Below are positions 43,117 to 49,683 of a stretch of 64,000 bases of DNA, one piece after another. A program made the translations under genes and the position numbers. Where the stretch lies: assembly GCA_963605115.1 (NCBI GenBank), contig CAVCTM010000002.1, positions 6,349-70,348 of the forward strand, written 5' to 3'. Numbering within the stretch: position 1 is the first letter of the stretch; every line of letters starts with the position of its first letter. The DNA comes from SVKR01 sp963605115. GTDB taxonomy: Bacteria; Bacillota; Clostridia; Oscillospirales; Oscillospiraceae. The notes under the pieces are model-generated. The model saw only the letters and a program-made list of their open reading frames with translations. It did not search any database and was not told the DNA's origin.

Positions 43117-43270
43117 TCTTCACCGCCTCCCGGATATCCAGCGCCAAGACCGCCGCCGTCAGAACGGCGGAGACCCAGAACACCCAGTCCGCTCCATGGC
43201 GGACCGCCGAAACGCAGTTCAGCAGAAAAAGAAGATAAAGCGCCGCGTTTTTAAATTTAAGCTTGCTCAT
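43103..43270 (-). CDS. Small two-helix membrane protein (55 residues)
   Basis: Reads MSKLKFKNAALYLLFLLNC..., with two hydrophobic helices (ALYLLFLLNCVSAV and WVFWVSAVLTAAVLAL) and a charged C-terminus (DIREAVKNGRK). It overlaps the RHH gene at its 3' end. No good SD is visible before the ATG at 43270, so expression may depend on read-through from the 39-residue gene upstream. A role in lysis (holin-like) is possible but unsupported beyond location. Confidence 0.5.
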   Translation of the reverse strand: MSKLKFKNAALYLLFLLNCVSAVRHGADWVFWVSAVLTAAVLALDIREAVKNGRK

Positions 43271-43292
43271 ATTCTATCAGATGGTGTATAAT
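43263..43292 (+). promoter_or_regulatory. Possible antisense promoter facing the 39-residue gene
   Basis: TTGCTC (43263-43268), 18-bp spacer, TATAAT (43287-43292) on the plus strand. No plus-strand ORF follows. A transcript would run antisense into 43332-43451, after crossing a GGGGCGGC-aa-GCCGCCCC hairpin at about 43308-43325. Confidence 0.35.
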
Positions 43293-43331
43293 GGTTTTTG
43301 GAGGTCCGGGGCGGCAAGCCGCCCCTTTCCT

Positions 43332-43451
43332 TCAGCCCTTAAGTATTTGGTAGATCGCGCTCACGATGGCTGCAATGTAGGCTATCATTTCCAGTATCGT
43401 CCGCGCGAGCTCCAACTTACTTTGGGGCTTTTTCTTTTTTGGTTTACCCAT
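43332..43451 (-). CDS. 39-residue hydrophobic peptide (holin-like or type I toxin-like)
   Basis: Starts MGKPKKKKPQSKLELARTIL and continues as one transmembrane helix (ILEMIAYIAAIVSAIYQIL) after a lysine-rich N-terminus. The ATG at 43451 has a perfect AAAGGAGG eight bases upstream and an exact consensus promoter, so it should be strongly expressed. The size and layout resemble phage Hol_Tox/TxpA-type peptides or small holins. There is no homology-based proof. Confidence 0.6.
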   Translation of the reverse strand: MGKPKKKKPQSKLELARTILEMIAYIAAIVSAIYQILKG

Positions 43452-43475
43452 CTGATTACCTCCTTTCTGATTATT

Positions 43476-43504
43476 ATTATACACTATACGTCCGTATATG
43501 TCAA
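43476..43504 (-). promoter_or_regulatory. Consensus promoter with palindromic spacer
   Basis: Minus strand TTGACA (43499-43504), 17-bp spacer, TATAAT (43476-43481). The spacer contains the palindrome TATACG-ga-CGTATA (43485-43498), a probable repressor site. Confidence 0.85.
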
Positions 43505-43537
43505 GAGCTTTTTCTTCTTTTTCTGAGAATTCAAGCC

Positions 43538-43568
43538 GGACGCCCGGTCCCAAGCGGACCGGGCGTCC
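43538..43568 (-). terminator. Hairpin after the lysis-region gene at 43576
   Basis: GGACGCCCGGTCC-caagc-GGACCGGGCGTCC, a perfect 13-bp stem 8 bp beyond the stop codon. The T-tract is weak on the minus strand. Confidence 0.7.
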
Positions 43569-43575
43569 TTCCGTA

Positions 43576-43878
43576 TTACTTCGCTACTTCATGATTCGCA
43601 ACCTTTTTTGCGAACTTATCGTACTCTTTGGCAGCCTCGTCCGCCGCCTGTCTCGCCCGCGCCACGTTGCCGTTGTTATGTCCGCCGGTCATAGCGTTCG
43701 CGGTCACGACCGATAGCTGCAAGGTCGCATCCAGCATTTGCAGCATCAGTTCCCCGTGCCGCTCCCTGAGCGATGCGTGCCGCTCCGCGCGGCTCGCCGC
43801 CGCCTTGCTGTTCCTCGCAATGAGCGCGCAGACGACCGCCGCCAGCGCGCTCACGACCGCGCAGATGATCTCCGCCAT
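43576..43878 (-). CDS. Small prophage membrane protein, lysis region
   Basis: A 100-residue protein with one N-terminal transmembrane helix (MAEIICAVVSALAAVVCALIA), followed by a charged, helical, probably coiled-coil part (SRAERHASLRERHGELMLQMLDATLQ ... ARQAADEAAKEYDKFAKK). It sits directly after the holin gene (22 bp), where Firmicutes phages often carry a second holin or BhlA-like protein. GGAGG is 8 bases upstream of the ATG at 43878. Function unknown. Confidence 0.6.
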   Translation of the reverse strand: MAEIICAVVSALAAVVCALIARNSKAAASRAERHASLRERHGELMLQMLDATLQLSVVTANAMTGGHNNGNVARARQAADEAAKEYDKFAKKVANHEVAK

Positions 43879-43900
43879 GTGTGTTGCCTCCGTTTTGCCC

Positions 43901-44155
43901 TTATTTTGCCGGGGTATCATACTGCATTGCCCGCTCGCTGTCCGCCACGCCCTGCGTGGTGGGGTCTACCACAACGCCGAGAATGGTCAGCACCACAAAC
44001 ACCGCATTGACGACAGTGAGCAGCTTCTCCGAGACGAAGCTGAGATCCAGCTCAATGCCGAAGAGCGCCGCCACCGCCTGCACGAGCAGCAGCACCGCCG
44101 GGATGAGCGCGAGCCAGAAGCTCCTGTTCTTGATGCGCACTTTCCAGTTGATCAT
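43901..44155 (-). CDS. Phage holin (phi LC3/holin_1 family)
   Basis: An 84-residue protein with the family pattern INWKVRIKNRSFWLALIPAVLLLVQ, a second helix (LTVVNAVFVVLTILGVVVDPTTQGVADSERAM) and a charged tail. Holins of this type permeabilise the membrane to release the endolysin. No endolysin gene accompanies it in the window. Confidence 0.9.
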   Translation of the reverse strand: MINWKVRIKNRSFWLALIPAVLLLVQAVAALFGIELDLSFVSEKLLTVVNAVFVVLTILGVVVDPTTQGVADSERAMQYDTPAK

Positions 44156-44216
44156 TTCGTTTCACTCCTTTCCATCACGTATTTTGTCTCCATGTTGCTT
44201 TTATCGCTCCTTTCCC

Positions 44217-44244
44217 TTGACATTTGTGTAATTTTGTGTATAAT
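44217..44244 (+). promoter_or_regulatory. hicAB promoter with repeated TTTGTGTA motifs
   Basis: TTGACA (44217-44222), 16-bp spacer, TATAAT (44239-44244). The spacer holds a direct repeat (TTTGTGTAA, TTTTGTGTA) that is a candidate HicB operator. Confidence 0.75.
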
Positions 44245-44266
44245 ATACTTGCGAGGAGGGAGTGCT

Positions 44267-44458
44267 ATGAAACCGAGAGCCGCCGCCGTTGCGGAGCTGG
44301 AAAGCTCCGGCTACACCTTCAAGCGCCACGGCGCGAACCACGATATTTTCTACAACCCGGCGACCGGGAGCATCATCCCGCTCAAACGCCACGATTTCGA
44401 TGAAAGCGACCTGCGCTATATCCGCGCAGAGATCAGGAAAAGTGAAAGGCGGAAATAA
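44267..44458 (+). CDS. hicA: HicA family mRNA interferase toxin
   Basis: A 63-residue double-stranded-RNA-binding-fold toxin that cleaves mRNA. The family core is visible: ELESSGYTFKRHGANHDIFYNP (with the catalytic His in GANHDIF) and the basic PLKRHDFDESDLRYIRAEI end. GCGAGGAGGG is upstream of the ATG. It is followed 2 bp later by hicB and lies on the opposite strand to the surrounding late phage genes. Confidence 0.9.
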   Translation: MKPRAAAVAELESSGYTFKRHGANHDIFYNPATGSIIPLKRHDFDESDLRYIRAEIRKSERRK

Positions 44459-44460
44459 CG

Positions 44461-44853
44461 ATGAAATATCTCTACTCTGCAATGTTCCACCCGGACGGGG
44501 GCAAGATCATCGCCTCCGTGCCGGACCTCCCCGGCTGCGTGACCTCCGGCCGCGATATGCAGGACGCGATTGCGCAGATCACGGACGCCGCCTCCGGCTG
44601 GCTCGTCGTCGCGGAGGATGAGGACCTGCCCATCCCGCCCGCAACGGCGCAGGACGCGCTGGACCACGCCCGCGGGGACGTGTTCTCCCTCATCCAGATC
44701 GACACGCTGGCTTACCGCGCCGCAACCGACACGCGCGCCGTGCGCAAAAATGTGTCCCTCCCCGCGTGGATGGCCACGCTCGCCGACCGCCGCGGCATCA
44801 ACTGCTCTCAGGTCCTTCAGGAGGGCCTCGCCGCCCGCCTGAACGCGGGGTAA
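44461..44853 (+). CDS. hicB: HicB family antitoxin
   Basis: A 130-residue antitoxin. The N-terminal HicB fold (YSAMFHPDGGKIIASVPDLPGCVTSGRDMQDAIAQITDAASGWL, residues 5-50) neutralises HicA. A C-terminal ribbon-helix-helix-like DNA-binding segment (AVRKNVSLPAWMATLADRRGINCSQVLQEGL, residues ~95-125) would repress the promoter at 44217. It is translationally linked to hicA. Confidence 0.92.
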   Translation: MKYLYSAMFHPDGGKIIASVPDLPGCVTSGRDMQDAIAQITDAASGWLVVAEDEDLPIPPATAQDALDHARGDVFSLIQIDTLAYRAATDTRAVRKNVSLPAWMATLADRRGINCSQVLQEGLAARLNAG

Positions 44854-44925
44854 AGGTGCGGCGGTATGCAGAATGCGAGCCTTAACCAACACATGTGCCA
44901 TAAGCTCTCCTGCCGAAATGCCTAT

Positions 44926-44957
44926 CCCCCGTTCAAATGAGCGGGGGCGCTTTTATA
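44926..44957 (+). terminator. hicAB terminator
   Basis: CCCCCG-ttcaaatgag-CGGGGG (44926-44947) followed by CGCTTTTATA. It separates hicAB from the converging late phage genes. Confidence 0.7.
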
Positions 44958-45231
44958 TCCCCTCAAGGTCATCCCACGTCACGCACTCGGTCTCGATCAC
45001 GTCCCAATCCGGATACTTTGCCTCGAACTCCGTCCAGTTTGCGACGTGCGGGTCGAAGGGGGCGACCTCCACTGCAAACTGTGCCGCGACCGAGACGCCG
45101 CGCTCGGCGTAGCTCACCGTGATCTGCTGCGTCCCCTCCGTCATCAGCTCGGTCGGGCTCACGGTAAACGCGCTCCCCGGCAAGACAGTAGGCAGCCGGA
45201 AGACAAATGTTGGAGTCGTCCCCTGATACAC
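44953..45231 (-). CDS. Small prophage structural/accessory protein with Ig-like half and WDDLEG tail
   Basis: A 92-residue protein beginning at GTG 45231 (SD GGGAGGTG). The first part (YQGTTPTFVFRLPTVLPGSAF) and the strand-rich middle (TQQITVSYAERGVSVAAQFAVEVAP) resemble the last strands of bacterial Ig-like (Big_3) domains. It ends in a Trp/Asp/Glu-rich tail (TEFEAKYPDWDVIETECVTWDDLEGI) similar to the tail of the YmfQ-like protein at 47215. Probably a virion-decoration or tail-tip protein; function not recognised. Confidence 0.6.
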   Translation of the reverse strand: MYQGTTPTFVFRLPTVLPGSAFTVSPTELMTEGTQQITVSYAERGVSVAAQFAVEVAPFDPHVANWTEFEAKYPDWDVIETECVTWDDLEGI

Positions 45232-45239
45232 GCTTATCA

Positions 45240-45267
45240 CCTCCCCGGTCTCCCCGAACCGGGGAGG
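45240..45267 (-). other. Hairpin sequestering the SD of the 92-residue gene
   Basis: CCTCCCCGG (45259-45267 on the minus strand) pairs with CCGGGGAGG (45240-45248), which contains the ribosome-binding site GGGAGG. The stem is 9 bp with a 10-nt loop. It may limit translation initiation until opened. Confidence 0.5.
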
Positions 45268-45289
45268 TTTTTGCAGTTTTTGCGGAGCC

Positions 45290-45430
45290 TTACTCCTGCG
45301 GCAGCATGCCCGCAAGCTCCTGATACTGCTCCGCAGTGATGCGGCCGGCGGCGAAAAAGATATCCAGCTTCTCCTGCATTCCTTCGACCTGATCGCGTTC
45401 GATCATGCGCTTCAGCGTTCTGTACAGCAT
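45290..45430 (-). CDS. XkdX family protein
   Basis: A 46-residue protein (MLYRTLKRMIERDQVEGMQEKLDIFFAAGRITAEQYQELAGML) matching the short XkdX family found next to tail-fibre genes of PBSX-like prophages. SD AAAGGAGGGAGGG is upstream. Its role in the virion is unknown. Confidence 0.85.
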   Translation of the reverse strand: MLYRTLKRMIERDQVEGMQEKLDIFFAAGRITAEQYQELAGMLPQE

Positions 45431-45447
45431 TTTGTTCCCTCCCTCCT

Positions 45448-45828
45448 TTATTCTTCGAGTCCAAGCTCCAGCAGTGTGAGTCGGAGCTCGTGGTCGACGA
45501 CGAGGGCGTCGGTGTCTTTCTGCGCCTGCGTTGGGTCCGGAAGCTCCACATCCGGATGCTCCGCAAGATAGGCATCGAACGCCTCCTGATTGCCTGTCAT
45601 GGCGGTCAGATATGTACCGTCATGCTCGATGTTGACAAAGCCGCAGAAGTCGTGGAAGATCTGCGTATCGAACCCATCCGGGACAAAAACGTACCCCTCC
45701 GGCGGCTCTGCACATGGCCATGTCTGCAAGCCGGGACGTCCACCTGTTGCGTTAGGCTCTTTTTTGACGATCTGCATCTGGCTCTCCAGCATTTCCATCG
45801 GCTTTCCGTTGCTGTCATATAACTGCAT
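45448..45828 (-). CDS. Internal-start product: tail-accessory protein (126 residues)
   Basis: Begins at ATG 45828 inside the frame above, with AAAGGAGG about 10 bases upstream, stronger than many true starts here. The protein (QLYDSNGKPMEMLESQMQIVKK ... AFDAYLAEHPDVELPD ... LVVDHELRLTLLELGLEE) has the look of small proteins encoded between tail fibre and XkdX in PBSX-like phages, including a C-terminal heptad-like helix. It is listed separately because independent translation is likely. Confidence 0.55.
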   Translation of the reverse strand: MQLYDSNGKPMEMLESQMQIVKKEPNATGGRPGLQTWPCAEPPEGYVFVPDGFDTQIFHDFCGFVNIEHDGTYLTAMTGNQEAFDAYLAEHPDVELPDPTQAQKDTDALVVDHELRLTLLELGLEE

Positions 45829-46992
45829 TGCTGTGCTCCTCCTTTTTTCGGCTGTTTTGATCTGCCTGTATGCTGTGGATTTGGCGCAGCCGAACTCGTC
45901 GGCTATCTGCTGCAGCGTTTTTCCGCTCCGTTTCGCGCGCAGCAGCTGCGTTTGCCTTAAGGTCTGCGGCTTGTCATCCCAAGCCCGGAACTCGTTGCGG
46001 AGCCCGGCAAAAGCGGACGTCAGCGCCGCATAAACGTCAGCCTCTCGACAGAACGCCTGCATTGCCGGCGAAGACAGACTGCCTCTCTCCGTGCCGTACC
46101 GGTTGATCCCGTCTGCGCGCTCCCAGCCTCTCGTCGTGACAAGCAGCGGCGGCAGCGGGGCGTCAGGCGGGGCAGTGACCGCGTTCCCAAGCAGCGGCAG
46201 GAGATCGGAGCTCTCTCCGCCCGCTTTGGCTTGCATCGCCGCCGTCCCCAGCGTCTCCAAGTTGCGCAGCACGATCCGCCGCCCCGGATAGGGAACGGCA
46301 AGATTCCGCAGCGCGCGGTTAAGCCCGCGCGAGATCGTCGACCGCGTCACCCCCAGCAGGCCGCAGATCACGTCTGCACGCAGCCACTCGCCAAACCACA
46401 GATACAGCAGGACGACCTGCTTTACGCTGCAATAGCTGAAAAGCACCTTCTGCGCCGCCGGCCGTGTCATATCGAGTATTGCGTCTCCCTCCCGGTGTGC
46501 CGTCTCTACCGCCTCGGCTAAGGCGCGCATACGGCGCTTAGCATCGGCGGCAGGTCTGGTCACGGAGGAAGTACTGACGCCGCGGGCGCGGGCGATTCCT
46601 GCCGCCGAGTGTCCTCGGAGTATGGCGCGGAAATAATCCCCCGATTTATCCGGGAGGCTCTGCACGACGGTGTCGACAGAGTCGACGAGATACTGGTTGC
46701 TCCGCTCCACGTCCGCCCAAGTGACGCCGTCCTCCTCCACGTCGCCCCAGCAGCGACCGAGCCATTCGCCGTATTGGGCAAACGATTCTCCGCGTCCAAA
46801 TGCCGTCGCACTCATTTTTTTCGCGGTCGGCGTCCGCTGCGCCGGTGGCGCTCTTCGGTCGAGCGCGTGCCGGGCTGCTCTGATTTTTTCCCGGACGAGC
46901 TGAATCTCCAGCTCGTCCGCCCCCTCTACGCTCATCCGCTTTCTCTGTTCTATGAGCGCATCGAGGTTTTTCTTCAGCTCGTCATTGGTCAT
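45448..46992 (-). CDS. Multi-HTH sigma-like protein fused in frame to a tail-accessory domain
   Basis: A single 514-residue frame. Residues 1-388 hold three helix-turn-helix segments: YFRAILRGHSAAGIARARGVSTSSV; QVVLLYLWFGEWLRADVICGLLGVTRSTISRGLNRA (resembling sigma-70 region 4 of phage/ICE regulators); and SGKTLQQIADEFGCAKSTAYRQI. Residues 389-514 (MQLYDSNGKPMEML onward) resemble a separate tail-fibre-associated protein. That part has its own AAAAGGAGGAGC about 10 bases before an internal ATG (45828). The start overlaps the preceding gene by ATGA. One long and one short product are both possible. Confidence 0.65.
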   Translation of the reverse strand: MTNDELKKNLDALIEQRKRMSVEGADELEIQLVREKIRAARHALDRRAPPAQRTPTAKKMSATAFGRGESFAQYGEWLGRCWGDVEEDGVTWADVERSNQYLVDSVDTVVQSLPDKSGDYFRAILRGHSAAGIARARGVSTSSVTRPAADAKRRMRALAEAVETAHREGDAILDMTRPAAQKVLFSYCSVKQVVLLYLWFGEWLRADVICGLLGVTRSTISRGLNRALRNLAVPYPGRRIVLRNLETLGTAAMQAKAGGESSDLLPLLGNAVTAPPDAPLPPLLVTTRGWERADGINRYGTERGSLSSPAMQAFCREADVYAALTSAFAGLRNEFRAWDDKPQTLRQTQLLRAKRSGKTLQQIADEFGCAKSTAYRQIKTAEKRRSTAMQLYDSNGKPMEMLESQMQIVKKEPNATGGRPGLQTWPCAEPPEGYVFVPDGFDTQIFHDFCGFVNIEHDGTYLTAMTGNQEAFDAYLAEHPDVELPDPTQAQKDTDALVVDHELRLTLLELGLEE

Positions 46993-47213
46993 TTTTCAGG
47001 TCGCTTTCCCGCGTAGAAAATGTAACTTCCCGGTCGGGGCGCGTCGTAGTAATTTAGGAGCATGTCCGCGGTTTCCCGCGTCTGTCGACATATTTCGACC
47101 AGCTCGTTTATCCGCCGCTTATCGGCGCCGGCGCGCCGCAGCTCCTCGATCCGCAGCGCCAGCAGAGCCGCGCTGCGCAGGTAATTCTCCCCCAGTTCTC
47201 TCAGCGTGGCCAT
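46989..47213 (-). CDS. Small helical protein preceding the HTH gene
   Basis: A 74-residue, mostly helical protein (MATLRELGENYLRSAALLALRIEELRRAG ... LVEICRQTRETADMLLNYYDAPRPG). Proteins of this pattern commonly sit directly upstream of sigma-70 region-4-like regulators in Firmicutes prophages and conjugative elements. Its stop overlaps the start of the HTH gene (ATGA), which suggests coordinated synthesis. Function unknown. Confidence 0.65.
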   Translation of the reverse strand: MATLRELGENYLRSAALLALRIEELRRAGADKRRINELVEICRQTRETADMLLNYYDAPRPGSYIFYAGKRPEK

Positions 47214-47214
47214 G

Positions 47215-47751
47215 TCAATCCGCGTAGATCTCTTCCCAAGTTTTTCCTTCGAGATCCTCCCACGTCGGGAACTCCTCTTCGAGTTCCTCCCACGTGTAGC
47301 GACGGATATTGACGACCCAAGAGATATGCGCGGGGATGATCTCGTTGAGCATAGCCGTCAGCCATGCCTTTCCCGGCGGATATCCGCGTGTCTCCAGTGA
47401 GGTGATCTCGATCCGCGACTCTCTTGGGTGATCGTCCACACGGACCTTGCCATTAAACGCCTCGCCAGCGACGGCTGCGATCTGCTCGGCTGTCGTGGTC
47501 GGGCGTCCGCAGAGCTTTGCGATAACACGCGCCCGTCTGGATTCCGTGCTCTCCCCCGCCGTCGGCGTCAGCGCGAGCGCCTCCTCCCAGATCGGCAGAG
47601 ACCACGTCGCCGTTGTGGGCAAAAGCTGCTCCAGAAAACTGCTGTAGTTGGACCACAGCGCCTTCAGCGGTCCGCCGAGTGCTTTCTGGATGCTCTCCAT
47701 TTCCGGGCTGCCGCTGTAATAGCCCGGCAGCTGCTTATTAAGATCCTGCAT
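47215..47751 (-). CDS. Phage tail/baseplate protein, YmfQ (DUF2313) family
   Basis: A 178-residue baseplate protein of the Mu gp48/YmfQ family (MESIQKALGGPLKALWSNYSSFLEQLLPTTATWSLPIWEEALAL, then TESRRARVIAKLCGRPTTTAEQIAAVA). It connects the baseplate wedge to fibres. The C-terminus has an added Trp/Glu-rich tail (YTWEELEEEFPTWEDLEGKTWEEIYAD) not needed for the family fold. It overlaps the baseplate J gene by 14 bp. Confidence 0.85.
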   Translation of the reverse strand: MQDLNKQLPGYYSGSPEMESIQKALGGPLKALWSNYSSFLEQLLPTTATWSLPIWEEALALTPTAGESTESRRARVIAKLCGRPTTTAEQIAAVAGEAFNGKVRVDDHPRESRIEITSLETRGYPPGKAWLTAMLNEIIPAHISWVVNIRRYTWEELEEEFPTWEDLEGKTWEEIYAD

Positions 47752-48856
47752 TCAGCGTCACCTCCCCAAGTACCGGCACGTCGGACACCGTCAGCGTCAG
47801 ATTCGCCGCGCCGCCGTTGAGCTTCACGTCGGCGACGTCGATCACGCCGGCAACATCGAGCAGCAGCGACTGGATCCGGCTCAGTCTCACCGTCAGCGCA
47901 TAATCGCTGAGCGTATCTCTGTCCGCGTCGATCACAGCGGCGAAGCCTCCCCGCACCGTCGCGGACAGATATTCCTTCAGCACCGCTTTGCACGCCGCGG
48001 CTGCCGCATCCAGACTCGCGCCGGAGCTGAGCGTCACCGTTGCGGACACATTGACCGTCACTCCGGTCGCTGCAACGACTGTGACCTCAGCTCCGACCGG
48101 TCGGAGCTCCTCAATGTATGCCGCGACCGCCGAAACCGTCTCTGCCGCCGCCGGCTGCATATTGCTATCCGCAAGGATCACCTTCACGGTCCCCGCGCCG
48201 TCCCAGACGCGTATCACCCGCGCCGCGCCGACGCCGGGCATCTCCGACGCCCACTGCCGGTACTGGTAGGCATTCCCACTGGTTGCCGGCTCCCGGAGTG
48301 CCGTATAAAGCCGCTCTGTCAGTGCCGCCGAGGTCTCATCATCCGTGCCGCCGGAGGCAGCCCCCGCGACGAAGGATTTGAGCCCCGGCACGACAAACTT
48401 TGTCCGCACGATCTGCCCCTCCGCGACGTTATAAGCGGTCCCTGCAGCCGATGCAGTCAGGCTCCCGCTGCCGGATGCGTCTGCGTCGTCCTCAGCCGCC
48501 GTCAGCGTCACATCCTCATCCAGTGTAAATGACAGCCCGTCCTCGGTCAGGAACTCTGTCCCTGCAGGGATCACCGCCCCGGCGGTCCCCGTCAGTGTCA
48601 CCGTTCCGGCGGCTTGCTCCCCATTTTTGCGATTCACGCCGAAAATGCCCGCCATCTTGTCCAGATAGCCTCCGCTGGTTTCATTGACATAAAACACGTC
48701 CGGCAGCGCGTCCATTGCCTTATAGAGCCGGTACATCTCATTCACAGCGGGAGCCAGAACGTCATAGAGAAAGCTCCCTTCGCCCGTCATCAGGTCGGTG
48801 TTCAATTCGGACACGACCTGATCCCATATCGATTTCGGCGTCACATCCTCAAACAT
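47738..48856 (-). CDS. Baseplate J/gp47 family protein (XkdT-like)
   Basis: A 372-residue baseplate wedge protein. N-terminal GEGSFLYDVLAPAVNEMYRLYKAMDALPDVFYVNETSGGYLDKMAGIFGV is typical, followed by beta-rich central domains (AGTVTLTGTAGAVIPAGTEFLTEDGLSF) and a C-terminal alpha/beta part (GFAAVIDADRDTLSDYALTVRLSRIQS). It is in the standard XkdS-XkdT-YmfQ order. Confidence 0.92.
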   Translation of the reverse strand: MFEDVTPKSIWDQVVSELNTDLMTGEGSFLYDVLAPAVNEMYRLYKAMDALPDVFYVNETSGGYLDKMAGIFGVNRKNGEQAAGTVTLTGTAGAVIPAGTEFLTEDGLSFTLDEDVTLTAAEDDADASGSGSLTASAAGTAYNVAEGQIVRTKFVVPGLKSFVAGAASGGTDDETSAALTERLYTALREPATSGNAYQYRQWASEMPGVGAARVIRVWDGAGTVKVILADSNMQPAAAETVSAVAAYIEELRPVGAEVTVVAATGVTVNVSATVTLSSGASLDAAAAACKAVLKEYLSATVRGGFAAVIDADRDTLSDYALTVRLSRIQSLLLDVAGVIDVADVKLNGGAANLTLTVSDVPVLGEVTLNAGS

Positions 48857-49268
48857 CCGTGTCCACCTCCAATGATCCGTAAATCGTGCGCACCATGCAG
48901 CTCACGTGCAGAGAGGAGCCGGAGAACTCCACGGAGATCTCCGACACGCTCGTAACATAGCGGCTGACGCGCAGACAATCCTGCACACAGCGCGCCGCCA
49001 CCGCCTGCTTGAGCAGGTCGGTGTATGCACGTCCGATGAGCTCCTGACTGTCCAGACCGTAATTGCGTGAGTAGATCGCGCAGGAAAAGCGCGGCGTATG
49101 CAGCGCCTTCCAGCACCACACTGCAACGGCGTCCTTTCCGGTAACATAAACCGGCTCTCCGCCGCGGAAAACCGGTTTGTTCTTTTCAAAGTCCCATTTG
49201 ACTTCCTTCGCGAGCGGCAAAGTCTCCTGCCGCTGCGCTGCCGAGACCGCAGCCGGAAAAATGCTCAC
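48849..49268 (-). CDS. DUF2634/XkdS-family baseplate protein
   Basis: A 139-residue protein (WDFEKNKPVFRGGEPVYVTGKDAVAVWCWKALHTPRFSCAIYSRNYG ... LIGRAYTDLLKQAVAARCVQDCLRVSRYVTSVSEISVEFSGSSL), matching the gp25/XkdS-like lysozyme-fold baseplate family. It overlaps the downstream gene by 8 bp and the upstream gene by 4 bp. Confidence 0.88.
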   Translation of the reverse strand: MSIFPAAVSAAQRQETLPLAKEVKWDFEKNKPVFRGGEPVYVTGKDAVAVWCWKALHTPRFSCAIYSRNYGLDSQELIGRAYTDLLKQAVAARCVQDCLRVSRYVTSVSEISVEFSGSSLHVSCMVRTIYGSLEVDTDV

Positions 49269-49669
49269 AGCCTGACCTCCTTGCTGAGTATATAAAACGT
49301 CTGCTGGTCCGGCGTGAGCATAAGCAGCTGATCTCCTGCGGAGAACGCCGCCGACGCGCGCCGCACCTGCGCCCGCAGGCTGCCGCCGGTCGCCGTCAGC
49401 AGCGCGCTCTCTCCGATCGGCGCGATGGCAAGCGCACCGGCAACATCGGAGAGCACCACGCTCCCCGAATCACCCGCCAGCAGCGCCGGATCGCACCACA
49501 GACGCCCCTCATCCTGCCGCTGCTGTGTCCCGCATACGTCTACCACAAGCGGATCGACCTGCAGCACGGTCCCAAGATATATCCTGAGCGCGCCGGCGGC
49601 AGCACGCTCGGCGCCCACCCTGCCCAGCGTGTCCACGATCTGAGCATAAGCATTCTCTGAGTCGTTCAC
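49265..49669 (-). CDS. DUF2577/XkdR-family protein
   Basis: A 134-residue baseplate hub-associated protein (NDSENAYAQIVDTLGRVGAERAAAGALRIYLGTVLQVDPLVVDV, ending GDQLLMLTPDQQTFYILSKEV). The GTG start at 49669 has GGGAGG seven bases upstream and overlaps the xkdQ-like gene's end; the ATG six codons earlier overlaps the SD region. Confidence 0.82.
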   Translation of the reverse strand: MNDSENAYAQIVDTLGRVGAERAAAGALRIYLGTVLQVDPLVVDVCGTQQRQDEGRLWCDPALLAGDSGSVVLSDVAGALAIAPIGESALLTATGGSLRAQVRRASAAFSAGDQLLMLTPDQQTFYILSKEVRL

Positions 49670-49683
49670 CTTTGTGCCTCCCT

